A DNA stretch of 64,000 nucleotides from JAHJQZ01 sp963667595 (GCA_963667595.2 CAXXWD010000002.1:162513-226512), one strand, 5' to 3'. Positions 1 to 8,679 are shown, counted from the stretch's first letter. The notes: a model not told the origin generated them from the letters alone. Made by a program: numbers and translations.

Positions 1-203
1 CCGAAGAGCACGCGGTCGCCGGTCTTGACGTCCATCGGGACAATCTTGCCGGACTCGTCGCGGGCGCCGGGGCCCACGGAAATTACTTCGCCTTCGGAAG
101 GCTTTTCCTTGGCGGTGTCGGGAATGATGATGCCGCCGGCAGTCTTTTCCTCACTGTCGAGGCGGCGCACGACGACACGGTCATGCAGGGGACGGAAGCT
201 CAT
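1..203 (-). CDS. groES: co-chaperonin GroES (5' end only; runs off the window)
   Basis: The first 67 codons of the 10-kDa co-chaperonin that caps GroEL during ATP-dependent protein folding in the cytoplasm. The start MSFRPLHDRVVVRR, the mobile-loop segment EEKTAGGIIIPD and the following GEVISVGPG are diagnostic. The ATG has an AAGGAG ribosome site a few bases upstream. The C-terminal third and any following groEL lie beyond base 1. Upstream are a consensus promoter and a CIRCE element, so heat-inducible control by HrcA is expected for the groES(L) operon. Identification is secure; only the end is missing. Confidence 0.97.
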   Translation of the reverse strand, partial: MSFRPLHDRVVVRRLDSEEKTAGGIIIPDTAKEKPSEGEVISVGPGARDESGKIVPMDVKTGDRVLF

Positions 204-248
204 GGTCGCTCCTTGATAGTTATTGAGATAAACCCTGAAAATGCGCTG

Positions 249-275
249 TTAGCACTCGTTAATGTAGAGTGCTAA
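249..275. promoter_or_regulatory. CIRCE operator (HrcA-binding site) of groES
   Basis: A perfect inverted repeat TTAGCACTC - 9 nt - GAGTGCTAA, the canonical CIRCE sequence bound by the heat-shock repressor HrcA. It sits about 45 bp upstream of the groES start and immediately downstream of the predicted -10 box, so a bound repressor would cover the transcription start and the initially transcribed region. Confidence 0.97.
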
Positions 276-286
276 CGATCGGCGGG

Positions 287-315
287 GATATAGGAACCGC
301 CGTTCCCGCTGTCAA
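287..315 (-). promoter_or_regulatory. sigma70/RpoD-type promoter of groES
   Basis: On the minus strand TTGACA (310-315) is followed after 17 bp by TATATC (287-292). It points at groES and ends about 12 bp before the CIRCE element, so the operator would overlap the +1 region. The boxes are seen in the sequence; activity is inferred. Confidence 0.75.
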
Positions 316-528
316 GGGCAACGCGTGTCTGAAAGTATCGCGTGCCCCGGACTAACCCGGTGCGGAAAGCTGCGGAATTTAGGGTGCCCGTCGCACTGCC
401 GGGTTGCATTGGTCGATGGCTGACGATAGGAAACCTGCCCGAAGGGTTCAGCCCTCAAGGACCAATCAAGGCGTGGCTACCGTCATCACCGCTTGCGGAC
501 GGACGACCACCGATCCGGAACAGGTGAC

Positions 529-1638
529 GTGCACCAGAAGGTTGCCCCAACTCTCGGCATTGTCATTCCAAGCTACAACGAACGCGACAATATCGTGCCG
601 CTCGTTGAACGGCTGGAGCACGCGCTTGCCGGCGTCAATTTCGAGATCATCGTCGTGGACGACGACAGCCCCGACGGTACCGCCGAGGTGGCAAAGGCTC
701 TCGGCGCCGAAAAGCCCTATGTCCGCTGCATCCACCGTATCGGCCGGCGCGGCCTGTCGTCTGCCTGCATCGAGGGCATGGCCTCAAGCGATGCCACCTA
801 TGTCGCGGTGATGGATGCCGATCTGCAGCATGACGAATCCATTCTGCCGCTGATGCTGGTCAAGGCCGAGGGTGGCGACCAGATCGTCGTCGGATCGCGC
901 TATGTCGAAGGCGGTTCGGCCAGCGACGGCCTGTCGCCCATCCGCGAATGGGGCAGTCGCAGCGCCACCTGGGTGTCGCAGTTGATGTCCGGTTTCCGCA
1001 CCTCCGATCCGATGAGCGGCTTTTTTCTTTTGCGGCGCGACCTGTTCGAGGAGATCGCCGGGAACCTGTCGCCGGAAGGTTTCAAGATCCTGCTCGACAT
1101 CCTTTTTACCGCCGGGCGGCGCCATCGCGATTTGAGGGTGTCCGATGTGCCCTACACCTTCCGTCAGCGTCTCGCCGGCGAAAGCAAGATGAATGCGCTC
1201 ATCGCCGCCCAGCTCGTCGGCTTGTGGATTTCGCGGCTGACCGGCGGTCTGTTGCCGGTGAGCTTCGTCCTGTTCGCCGCGGTCGGCGCCACCGGCATCG
1301 TCGTTCATCTCAGCATCCTGTGGCTGGCCTATTCCGGTATGGGAATGGATTTCACGCTTGCCCAGCTCGTCGCGACCCTTGTGGCGATGACCTCGAATTT
1401 CTTCCTGAACAACGTTTTGACCTATGCCGACAAGCAGTTGCGGGGCCGGGCGCTGTGGCTTGGGCTCATCAGCTTCTACCTGGTGTGTTCGCTGGGCGCG
1501 GTCGCCAATATTTCCATCGCTTCGGTCATTTTCGGCATGAGCCATGCGCCGCTCGTCTCCGGTCTTGCGGGGGCTGTTATCAGTTCGGTCTTCAATTATG
1601 CCGTGACCCGCGTCGTCACCTGGCGGCGCCGGATCTGA
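529..1638 (+). CDS. polyprenyl-phosphate glycosyltransferase, GT2 domain fused to GtrA membrane domain
   Basis: A dolichol-phosphate-mannose-synthase-like GT2 domain is joined to a four-helix GtrA domain. The N-terminal half has IVIPSYNE, the nucleotide-sugar-binding VVDDDSPDGT and the metal-binding DADLQHDE; a RQRLAGESKMN segment ends the catalytic domain. The last ~130 residues form four hydrophobic helices typical of GtrA. Such proteins attach a sugar to a C55 or similar polyprenyl phosphate at the inner membrane. The next gene is a GT39 transferase of the type that uses lipid-phosphate sugars, so the two probably form a donor-acceptor pair for an envelope glycan. The start is uncertain: GTG 529 follows a GGAACAGG site and gives the usual short N-terminus; a TTG at 493 would add 12 residues. 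The sugar and acceptor are unknown. Confidence 0.88.
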   Translation: MHQKVAPTLGIVIPSYNERDNIVPLVERLEHALAGVNFEIIVVDDDSPDGTAEVAKALGAEKPYVRCIHRIGRRGLSSACIEGMASSDATYVAVMDADLQHDESILPLMLVKAEGGDQIVVGSRYVEGGSASDGLSPIREWGSRSATWVSQLMSGFRTSDPMSGFFLLRRDLFEEIAGNLSPEGFKILLDILFTAGRRHRDLRVSDVPYTFRQRLAGESKMNALIAAQLVGLWISRLTGGLLPVSFVLFAAVGATGIVVHLSILWLAYSGMGMDFTLAQLVATLVAMTSNFFLNNVLTYADKQLRGRALWLGLISFYLVCSLGAVANISIASVIFGMSHAPLVSGLAGAVISSVFNYAVTRVVTWRRRI

Positions 1639-1754
1639 AAAATCCATGCGGAAAAGCGGCTGCCGACTTATCGTGAAAGATGCCGCGCTAACGAAAGGAT
1701 AGGGCACGCGTTCCGGCCTGGCCCGAACGCCCACGTGCTCTTGGGGGGGTCGAC

Positions 1755-3611
1755 ATGACGGATATGGACAGGTCCCGCACGACAGTTCTCGGCAGTCCCG
1801 GCACCATGCGCCGAGCCACGATCTGGCTTATCGTGCTGACCGCTCTGGTTCGCCTCGTCGGCGCCTGGGCGCTCGATCTGGGCCTGGGCGAGTCCTATTA
1901 TCTCAGCTCGGCGCGGGTTCTGCATCTGGCCTATTTCGACCAGCCGCCATTGTCGCTCTGGCTGATCTGGGCGGCCAAGGGGCTTTTCCAGTCCGAAAGC
2001 CCGCTTCTGCTGCGGTTGCCGTTTGTTCTGATCTTTGCCGGTTCGAGCTGGATGATCTACCGGCTTGGCGCCCTGTTCCGCTCCGAGCGGGCAGGATTTT
2101 TCGCGGCGCTCATCATGAACGCCTCCATTCTGTTCCAGATTTCCATTGGCTCCTGGCTGCAGCCCGACGGGCCACTGTTTCTCGCCTGGCTGGTGACGGC
2201 CTGGCTGTTGGCACGCCTCTTTTTCGTCAGGGGTAATGGAAACCGTCTGGGCGAATGGGCCTGGGTCGGCGTCTGGCTGGGCATCGGCTTTCTTGCAAAA
2301 TACCACATCGCCTTTCTTCTGGCCGGTACCGGCTTGTTCGCCCTGACCAATCGCGATGCCCGCAAATGGATTTTGAAGCCCGGTCCCTATCTCGCCATCC
2401 TCATTGCCGTGCTGGTTTCTCTGCCCGTCATCATCTGGAACATGCAGAACGGCTGGGCGAGCTTCGCCTTTCAGGGTGGCCGCGCGCTCGGCACGAGCTT
2501 TCACGGCGACTGGCTCTTGCGCATGATCCTCGGCCAATTGCTCTATATCGTGCCCTGGATCGCCCTGCCGGCGCTTTACGCCATGGTTTTGGCGGCGCTC
2601 AAAGGACCGAACGGCCGTTTTCCCGAGGACAGTCCGGCCGGCTTTGCCTGGTTCCTTGTCTGCAACGCCATCGGCCCGATCCTGTTTTTCACCGCCGTCG
2701 CCGCCTGGTCCGACACACAGTTCCATTTCCACTGGCAGGCGCCGGGCTATGTCATGCTGTTCGCGCTGTTGGCCAGCTGGGCCGACAAGGCCTGGGCCCG
2801 GTGGCGGGGCCTCGTCAAATGGTGGCTCGTTTTTACAACCGTGGTGACCTTCGCCCTTCTCGGCGTCCTGGTCAGCCATGCCGCCACCGGCTGGATGCGC
2901 CATGTCCTGCCGGGCGGCGAAACCATGTCCGATCCGACAGGCGACGCCCTCGAATGGCGCGAACTCGGGCAATGGTTCACCGATAGCGGCGCCGTGAACG
3001 AAAACGCCTTCGTCGCCGGATTGTGGTGGGGCCAGTGCGGCTATATCGACAAACCGCTCGCCGGCCGGCTGCCGCTGGCCTGTTTGTCCGATGATCCGCG
3101 CAACATCGCCTTCAACATCGATCTCGAAGCGATGGTCGGGCGCGATGCCTATATCGTTTCAACCGGAATGGATCCGGCCGTGATCATGGCGCGCTTCGGG
3201 GCGTTTTTCGACAGCATGGAACCTGTCGGCAAACTGGACATCACCCGCCACGGCTTTGTCGAAGTGCATGACGTTCAGATCGTCAAGGGTCACGACTTCC
3301 ACATGAACCGCGTTCTTCCCGTCACCGGAGATCCAATTGCGCCTATCCTGACCCTGCCGCGCACGCGCATCACCGGCCTGTCGGGCACCATCCGCAACAG
3401 CGATCCAGTGGAACGTACGGTCGAGATCGTGCTCGACGATAACAAGATCGGGACCATCCTTCTCGCCGCCGATGCCGAAACGGCGTTCGACATCGCCATC
3501 GACAGCAGTTTTCGCGCAGTGGGCAGCAAAGAAGCCGAACTGGCTCTGCGCGATGTCGCAGGCGACAATGATGGGCTCGGTTTCGTCAGTCTCGCGGTCC
3601 GGGCGGATTAG
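1755..3611 (+). CDS. GT39/ArnT-like glycosyltransferase (integral membrane)
   Basis: A 618-residue protein with about ten or more hydrophobic segments in the first ~400 residues and a soluble C-terminal region, the layout of PMT_2/ArnT-type transferases that move a sugar from a polyprenyl-phosphate donor to an envelope acceptor on the periplasmic side. The first periplasmic loop carries LGESYYLSSAR and YFDQPPLSLW, corresponding to the acidic-YY and DxPPL motifs of the family. It follows the GT2-GtrA gene by ~115 bp in the same direction. A GGGGGGG ribosome site precedes ATG 1755; an internal Met at residue 18 is an alternative start. The acceptor (lipid A, polysaccharide or protein) cannot be told from sequence. 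Confidence 0.85.
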   Translation: MTDMDRSRTTVLGSPGTMRRATIWLIVLTALVRLVGAWALDLGLGESYYLSSARVLHLAYFDQPPLSLWLIWAAKGLFQSESPLLLRLPFVLIFAGSSWMIYRLGALFRSERAGFFAALIMNASILFQISIGSWLQPDGPLFLAWLVTAWLLARLFFVRGNGNRLGEWAWVGVWLGIGFLAKYHIAFLLAGTGLFALTNRDARKWILKPGPYLAILIAVLVSLPVIIWNMQNGWASFAFQGGRALGTSFHGDWLLRMILGQLLYIVPWIALPALYAMVLAALKGPNGRFPEDSPAGFAWFLVCNAIGPILFFTAVAAWSDTQFHFHWQAPGYVMLFALLASWADKAWARWRGLVKWWLVFTTVVTFALLGVLVSHAATGWMRHVLPGGETMSDPTGDALEWRELGQWFTDSGAVNENAFVAGLWWGQCGYIDKPLAGRLPLACLSDDPRNIAFNIDLEAMVGRDAYIVSTGMDPAVIMARFGAFFDSMEPVGKLDITRHGFVEVHDVQIVKGHDFHMNRVLPVTGDPIAPILTLPRTRITGLSGTIRNSDPVERTVEIVLDDNKIGTILLAADAETAFDIAIDSSFRAVGSKEAELALRDVAGDNDGLGFVSLAVRAD

Positions 3612-3630
3612 GGTGCTCTGAGGACAAGTG

Positions 3631-3670
3631 AACACTGTTTTTCCGGCTCGAAAACACGACCACTCAAGAC
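3631..3670 (+). repeat. dispersed intergenic repeat, family 1, copy A
   Basis: This ~40-bp segment resembles 8573-8613 and 53918-53957, and inverted 30447-30482. The shared core is roughly GTTTTTCSGG..CGAAnnCnCGACCACtcAAgA. It lies just after the GT39 stop in the convergent gap with the NtrC-like gene. Confidence 0.55.
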
Positions 3671-3709
3671 TTTGGGACCGGTCACCCGACCCCACCTCAA
3701 AAAACCACT

Positions 3710-5113
3710 CTATGCGGCGCCGGCCAGTCCGTCGTCGCGGTCTTCCCAGGCCTGTTTCTTGCGGTAGATCGTCGAGGGACTGATCTCGAGTGCGGCGGCG
3801 GCGCGGGCGATATTGCCGTGGAAATGGGAAATGGCCGCTTCGATGATGCGCTGTTCCTGCTGCCACATGGGCAGGATGGCGTTTTCGTGCGTTACGAGAG
3901 GCAGGATCATGCCGGTTTCGCCGGTTTCGTCATCGACATCGGCGGCGGCCAGCATCTGCGGCACGACCAGTGGGCCATCGAACATGGAAACGATGCGCTC
4001 GACAAGCGTTTCCAGTTGCCGGACATTGCCTGGCCAGTCATGGGCGTCGAGATAGGCCAGCGCTGCCGGCGAAAATCCCGAAAAGTGTCGACCGTGGTCC
4101 CGGGAAAACCCGGCAAGAAAATGCACGGCCAACGGTCCGATATCCTCGGGGCGCTGCCGTAATGGCGGCAGGTGGATGGGCAGGACGTTGAGCCGGTAGA
4201 ACAGATCCTGGCGCAAGGCCTTTTCCATGACCAGCACGGCAGGATTCTGGTGCGTCGAACACACGATGCGAAGCGTCGGGAACAGGAACCGGTCTGTATC
4301 CGAAAGCGTGGCGCCGTCGGGATCGACAAGGCTGAACAGATGGGCCTGCGCGGAAAAGGGCAGGGCGCCGATTTCATGAAACAGAACCGTGCCGCCGCCG
4401 GCCTGCGCCAGAAGCTGGGCGCTGGCCTCGCCGATCAGGCGGGCAAGCCCGGACCCGGACTGCGTTTCACCCTCGCTTAGGGCGATCCGGGCGCAATCGA
4501 TCACTATGAAAGGCCGTTCGCTTCCCGGACCGAGCGCGTGCAGCGTCTCGGCGACAAGGCGTTTGCCCGTGCCGGCTTCCCCGGTCAGAAAGACCGGCGC
4601 CGAGGAAGGCGCGATCCGCGACAATTGATCGAGAATGACCTGCATCTGCGGCGCCCGGGCGATGAACCGTCCCCTGACGGACAGCAATCTGCGTCCGTCC
4701 GGCGCGGAGCCGGCATGCCGGGCGTAGCGCGCTTTCAGCGTCGCAATCCGTTTGGTCAGCTCGGCCCCTGTCAGGGGTTTTGTCAAACAGTCATGCGCCC
4801 CGGCCTGCAGCGCCTCGACCGCGGCCGAAACCGAATCGTGCGCGGAAACCACGAGAAGAAGGGCGGTTCCGCCCAGCCGCGCCAGCCGGCTGACCGCGCG
4901 TTCGGTTGTTTCGGCAAGATCCGTGAGACTGTCGAGATCGGCGAGAACGATGTCGAATTCCGATGCCTGAAGGGCGGCGGCGCCCGCCTGTCCGCCACGT
5001 ACGTGCAAAAGCGTGTGCGCGACATAGGAGGTGGATACGGCATCAAGCAGGTGCCGGCCAGCATCGATCACCAGCATACGCGCTGAAACTTGAGGCTGGG
5101 CCTCGGCGGGCAT
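3710..5113 (-). CDS. NtrC-family response regulator with degenerate sigma54-contact and Walker B motifs
   Basis: A receiver - AAA+ - Fis-type HTH protein of 467 residues. The receiver (about 12-130) keeps the phospho-acceptor Asp in FDIVLADL, the Ser in LLLVVSAHDS and the Lys in CLTKPL. The AAA+ part has Walker A GEAGTGKRLVA, LPPLRQRPEDI, and HDWPGNVRQLE. The C-terminus has an HTH (NIARAAAALEISPSTIYRKK). Two canonical elements are absent: no GAFTGA loop lies between VIDCARI and GGTVLFHEIG, and the Walker B Asp is His (LFHEI instead of LFLDEI). It is therefore unlikely to be a normal sigma54 activator and may act as a DNA-binding regulator on sigma70 promoters. It is divergent from the EAL-like gene at 5304. 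Start ATG 5113 was chosen because the upstream in-frame codons precede the receiver fold. Confidence 0.85.
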   Translation of the reverse strand: MPAEAQPQVSARMLVIDAGRHLLDAVSTSYVAHTLLHVRGGQAGAAALQASEFDIVLADLDSLTDLAETTERAVSRLARLGGTALLLVVSAHDSVSAAVEALQAGAHDCLTKPLTGAELTKRIATLKARYARHAGSAPDGRRLLSVRGRFIARAPQMQVILDQLSRIAPSSAPVFLTGEAGTGKRLVAETLHALGPGSERPFIVIDCARIALSEGETQSGSGLARLIGEASAQLLAQAGGGTVLFHEIGALPFSAQAHLFSLVDPDGATLSDTDRFLFPTLRIVCSTHQNPAVLVMEKALRQDLFYRLNVLPIHLPPLRQRPEDIGPLAVHFLAGFSRDHGRHFSGFSPAALAYLDAHDWPGNVRQLETLVERIVSMFDGPLVVPQMLAAADVDDETGETGMILPLVTHENAILPMWQQEQRIIEAAISHFHGNIARAAAALEISPSTIYRKKQAWEDRDDGLAGAA

Positions 5114-5303
5114 GAAACGGTCTCCGGTTCTGGAGTTTGGAGCCAGACGACTCCAGTGTGGCATTCTGCGCGGCGCGATTGTTTCTCAACAGGGTAAACA
5201 AAGTGTTTTACTTGGAAGCGGTCGATGCGCCCGCTTTTGCCGCGCGGCAGGGGATGCTAAGACGAAAAGGACGATTCCAGAGGCTGGAAGAAGACAACCC
5301 ACT

Positions 5304-6542
5304 GTGCAATTCCTCGTCTATGTTTTCATTGCGATTATTGGTGTTGCCATTGGTGGCATGGCCTATTTTGGCCTGACATTTACTCTGATCGAGGCGATCC
5401 TCAGCGCCGTTCTGGCCTTTACGCTTTGCGTGGTGATTATGGAACGCACCCTCAGATGGCGGTCCGAACGGCGCATGGAAAAGGCCATCGAAGACCTTTC
5501 GCGCCTCCTGTCGACGGATGCGCAGGCCGGTCAGGTGCTCTCGCAGCGAATCAATGCACTGACCGATATCGACGCGGGAACGCGTATCGAGGTGCTCGAA
5601 GCCGACCTGTCGGTTCTGGGAACCGTGGTCCGTCAGGTGGCCGAAGCCGTTTCCGATCTCGAAGCCAAGATGATCGTGCCCGAAGCGCCCGCACCCGCGC
5701 CCGAACCCGAGCAGGCCGAGGAAAAACCGGCGGCGGTCAACAAGGAACCGGAACCGGTCATTCCGCTCGAAATGCTGCGGCTGGCCCTCGACGAAGGCCG
5801 GCTGGTTTTCCATATGCAGCCGATGATCACCCTGCCGCAGCGGCGCACCTACGGCTTCGATCTCGTTCCGCGTCTGAAACTTGAAGACGGCGATCTGGCC
5901 GACGCGCCCGATTTCATGCCGCGAAACAACGGGCGGGATCTGGTCCGCCGCATCGAACGGGCCGGCATCGAAGAGGCGGTCACACTTATCAGGCGCGCGC
6001 GCTCTTCGGGCCAACCGGCTGTGATCTACGTGCCCGTTTCGCGTGCGAGCCTCAACCAGCGCGAAAACGCGGAGGAACTGGTGGGCCTGTTCGATGCGAA
6101 CAGCGTGATCGTCAAGAGCCTCATCCTGCGCCTGTCGGAAGCCGACTGGCGCGCCATGAGCGCCGTCGAACGCAAAGTCGCCGCCGCTTTTCGTGCCAAG
6201 GGCATCCGCTTCGCCATAACCCGCGCCAAAACCCTCCGGCTCGATTTCAACGAGCTGGCGGGCATGGGCGTAACCTCCATTCGTATCGACGCCGAAACCT
6301 TTGCCAACGATCCGTCCTCGTTGACCGACTTCCATTCATCGGACATTTCGGCGTATATCGCTCGCTTCGACATCGACTTGATGGTTGAAAACGCCCGCAC
6401 CGAACAGCAGATTCTGTCTGCGCTCGAAGACGGGATCAAATATGCCCAAGGTCCGCACATTGCCGTTCCGGTTCCCGTGCGGGCTGATCTCATGGTACGC
6501 CGCGATGCGCCCGTACCGACAAAACACGCGACCTCCGGCTAG
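5304..6542 (+). CDS. membrane-anchored protein with degenerate EAL domain
   Basis: A 412-residue protein with two N-terminal hydrophobic segments (about residues 2-26 and 30-48), a helical, probably coiled-coil region (50-130), a Pro/Glu-rich linker (about 130-155) and a C-terminal EAL-fold domain (about 160-400). The EAL position reads FDLVPRL, the DDFGTG position reads ITRAKTL and the ELTES-like loop reads LRLSEAD, so the metal-binding and catalytic residues of cyclic-di-GMP phosphodiesterases are missing. It is probably a c-di-GMP sensor or protein-interaction module rather than an enzyme. The start is GTG 5304 with GGAAGAAG upstream; codons upstream to 5112 are in frame but would overlap the divergent regulator. 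Divergent partner: the NtrC-like gene. Confidence 0.8.
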   Translation: MQFLVYVFIAIIGVAIGGMAYFGLTFTLIEAILSAVLAFTLCVVIMERTLRWRSERRMEKAIEDLSRLLSTDAQAGQVLSQRINALTDIDAGTRIEVLEADLSVLGTVVRQVAEAVSDLEAKMIVPEAPAPAPEPEQAEEKPAAVNKEPEPVIPLEMLRLALDEGRLVFHMQPMITLPQRRTYGFDLVPRLKLEDGDLADAPDFMPRNNGRDLVRRIERAGIEEAVTLIRRARSSGQPAVIYVPVSRASLNQRENAEELVGLFDANSVIVKSLILRLSEADWRAMSAVERKVAAAFRAKGIRFAITRAKTLRLDFNELAGMGVTSIRIDAETFANDPSSLTDFHSSDISAYIARFDIDLMVENARTEQQILSALEDGIKYAQGPHIAVPVPVRADLMVRRDAPVPTKHATSG

Positions 6543-6574
6543 CGCAGCCGGCAACACCCGACAAGAGGACTGAC

Positions 6575-7438
6575 ATGCCTACCGGCCAATTGGTCACCAC
6601 CGGTCTTTCGGCGCTCGCCCCAGAATACGACGCCGTTTTCTGCGACATCTGGGGCGTTGTGCATAACGGGGTCGCCCCCCACACGGACGCGGTTGCCGCC
6701 CTGACCCGCTATCGCAAGGACGGCGGTCATGTCATCCTGATCACCAATGCCTCGCGACCGACGCCCCAGATCGTGGAAATGCTCGAGAGCATGCAGATCG
6801 GGCCGGAGGTTTACGACCGCATCGTCAGTTCCGGCGATGTCACCCGCGAGCTGGTGCGCGCCTTTTCCGGAAAGATCATCCATTTCGTCGGTCCGCGGAC
6901 CGACGCTCCGATGATCGAGGGATTGAGCGTGGCCAAGGGCGAACCGGAAGAGGCGGCGGCTGTCGTGGTGACTGGTCTCGAAAAGTCGGACGACCTGCCG
7001 GAAGCCTATAAGGATCGGCTCGAAGACTGGCTCGGCCATCGCCTGCCGCTGATCTGCGCCAATCCGGACGTGACCGTCGAGGTGGGCGATACCATCGAAT
7101 ATTGCGCCGGCGCGCTGGCGGAAATCTACGCCGATATGGGCGGTCGTGTCGAAATGGCCGGCAAACCCTATCCGCCGATCTACGAGGTGGCCTTCCACAT
7201 GCTCGAAGAAGCGGCGGGCCGGCGCATCGAGACATCCCGTATCCTTGCCATCGGCGACGCGGTGAGAACCGATGCCCTCGGTGCGGCGCGTTTCGGGCTC
7301 GATTTCCTCTTTATCACCGGTTCGCTGCACGCCGACGAACTCGACGCCTTTTCCGGTGCGAACGAAACGAGGGTGATCGAGGCGGTGGCGCCAAGCCGGG
7401 CCAAGCTTGTCGGGCACATGCCGAGACTGATGTGGTAA
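6575..7438 (+). CDS. HAD-superfamily class IIA hydrolase (TIGR01459-like)
   Basis: A 287-residue HAD hydrolase. Motif I is CDIWGVVHNG, with the nucleophile Asp but Trp in place of the second Asp, as in this alphaproteobacterial subfamily. Motif II is LITNASR, a Lys lies in MAGKPYPPIYE and motif III is AIGDAVRTD. A cap domain is inserted between motifs II and III. These proteins resemble sugar-phosphate or 4-nitrophenyl phosphatases; the natural substrate is unknown. AAGAGGA precedes ATG 6575. It lies ~30 bp after the EAL-like gene and ~95 bp before ribF, in the same direction. Confidence 0.88.
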   Translation: MPTGQLVTTGLSALAPEYDAVFCDIWGVVHNGVAPHTDAVAALTRYRKDGGHVILITNASRPTPQIVEMLESMQIGPEVYDRIVSSGDVTRELVRAFSGKIIHFVGPRTDAPMIEGLSVAKGEPEEAAAVVVTGLEKSDDLPEAYKDRLEDWLGHRLPLICANPDVTVEVGDTIEYCAGALAEIYADMGGRVEMAGKPYPPIYEVAFHMLEEAAGRRIETSRILAIGDAVRTDALGAARFGLDFLFITGSLHADELDAFSGANETRVIEAVAPSRAKLVGHMPRLMW

Positions 7439-7532
7439 CCGGAAACAGGGCGCGGTACCTCGCCGCTCTTGCATTCGATGAAAAGACGCGGCAGTTTCCC
7501 GCCACGCCTTGTCCCCCGCCGGAAATTCCGCA

Positions 7533-8507
7533 GTGTCTGCTTTCACTCTTTTGAGATCTCTTGATGCCGTGCCGCCTTCGCTGAAGGGCGGAGTCGTCGC
7601 TATCGGCAATTTCGACGGGTGCCATCGCGGCCATCAGCACATCCTCAACGAGGCGAACCGGCTGGCCCGGGAAGCGGGTACGCCCTCGATCTTGCTGACC
7701 TTCGAGCCGCATCCGCGCGACGTCTTCGCGCCCGAGCCGTTCCTGTTCCGCTTGAGCGATGGCGAACAAAAGGCGCGCCTTGCCGCCGCCTTGGGCTTCA
7801 CCGGCATCGTCATCATGCCGTTTTCGCGGAGCCTTGCCGCCGTCGAGGCCGAGGCGTTCGTCAAGGACTATCTCGTCGAGGCGCTCGGCGCGTCCGCGGT
7901 GGTGGTCGGCTCCGATTTCCATTTCGGCCGAGCCCGGGCCGGTACGCCCCGATATTTGCGTGAAGCGGGCGAACGGCACGGTTTTGCGGTCCATCAGCTC
8001 GATCTTATCGGCGAAGGCGACGAGGCGATTTCCTCGACACGTGTCCGCGAGGCGCTGAAAGCGGGCGAGATCACGCGCGCAAACGCTCTTTTGGGCTATC
8101 ACTGGATCGTCGAAGGCACGGTGATCAAGGGCGACCAGCGCGGCCGCACGCTCGGATTCCCGACCGCTAATTTCTCCCTTCCCGGCACGTCCGGTCTCGC
8201 CGAAGGCGTCTACACCATCCGCGTCAAACTCGGCAACCGGCTGTTCAATGGCGTGGCCGGCCATGGCAAGCCGACATTCGACAACACCCACCCGCCCTTC
8301 GAGGCCCATATTCTCGATTTCGACGAAGACATCTACGGTGCCTATATCGAAGTGGCGATGGTTAGCCACTTGCGCCAGAATTTCCATTTCGCCGGGGTTG
8401 ACGCCCTGATTGCGCAGATGAACAGGGACAAGCTCAGGGCGCGTGAAATCCTCGCCAAAGAAAAGCCCTTGAGCGAACTCGACCGGCATCTCGGCTTCAT
8501 TATCTAG
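7533..8507 (+). CDS. ribF: bifunctional riboflavin kinase / FMN adenylyltransferase
   Basis: Makes FMN and FAD from riboflavin in the cytoplasm. The N-terminal adenylyltransferase domain shows IGNFDGCHRGHQHIL (the HxGH-like nucleotide site) and SSTRVREAL; the C-terminal kinase domain (about 190-320) shows QRGRTLGFPTANF and NTHPPFEAHILDF. The 324-residue length is normal. The start GTG 7533 (MSAFTLLRSLD) is preferred over TTG 7509 because it follows CCGGAAA and matches the usual N-terminus. No FMN riboswitch is apparent upstream. Confidence 0.95.
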   Translation: MSAFTLLRSLDAVPPSLKGGVVAIGNFDGCHRGHQHILNEANRLAREAGTPSILLTFEPHPRDVFAPEPFLFRLSDGEQKARLAAALGFTGIVIMPFSRSLAAVEAEAFVKDYLVEALGASAVVVGSDFHFGRARAGTPRYLREAGERHGFAVHQLDLIGEGDEAISSTRVREALKAGEITRANALLGYHWIVEGTVIKGDQRGRTLGFPTANFSLPGTSGLAEGVYTIRVKLGNRLFNGVAGHGKPTFDNTHPPFEAHILDFDEDIYGAYIEVAMVSHLRQNFHFAGVDALIAQMNRDKLRAREILAKEKPLSELDRHLGFII

Positions 8508-8533
8508 GGTCGGGGGCTCCAAAGCGCCCGACC
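8508..8533 (+). terminator. GC-rich hairpin directly after ribF
   Basis: Starting right after the ribF stop, GGTCGGG pairs with CCCGACC, with an inner GC/GC closing a TCCAAA loop and one G-G mismatch. There is no U-tract, so it may stabilise the 3' end or act as a weak terminator rather than a classical one. Confidence 0.4.
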
Positions 8534-8572
8534 CGGAAAAAGCCTTCTCGGGATGCATGTTTCAGGACATGA

Positions 8573-8613
8573 GGCCGGTTTTTCGGCCCGAACGTGCGAC
8601 CGAACTAGAAACT
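8573..8613 (+). repeat. dispersed intergenic repeat, family 1, copy B
   Basis: Contains CCGGTTTTTCGGCCCGAAC followed by GTGCGACC, closely matching 53921-53950 and more loosely 3636-3664. It lies in the ribF-ileS gap, about 65 bp before the ileS start. Confidence 0.6.
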
Positions 8614-8679
8614 GATCCGCGCGACTGATAAAGCAACGCCGGATTTCAAAGGACTTCCGTTCGAATTACCGGTACCCAA

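Noticed and set aside
8614..8679. T-box or other leader control of ileS
   Set aside because: No T-box sequence or terminator/antiterminator hairpins; such control is not expected in alphaproteobacteria.
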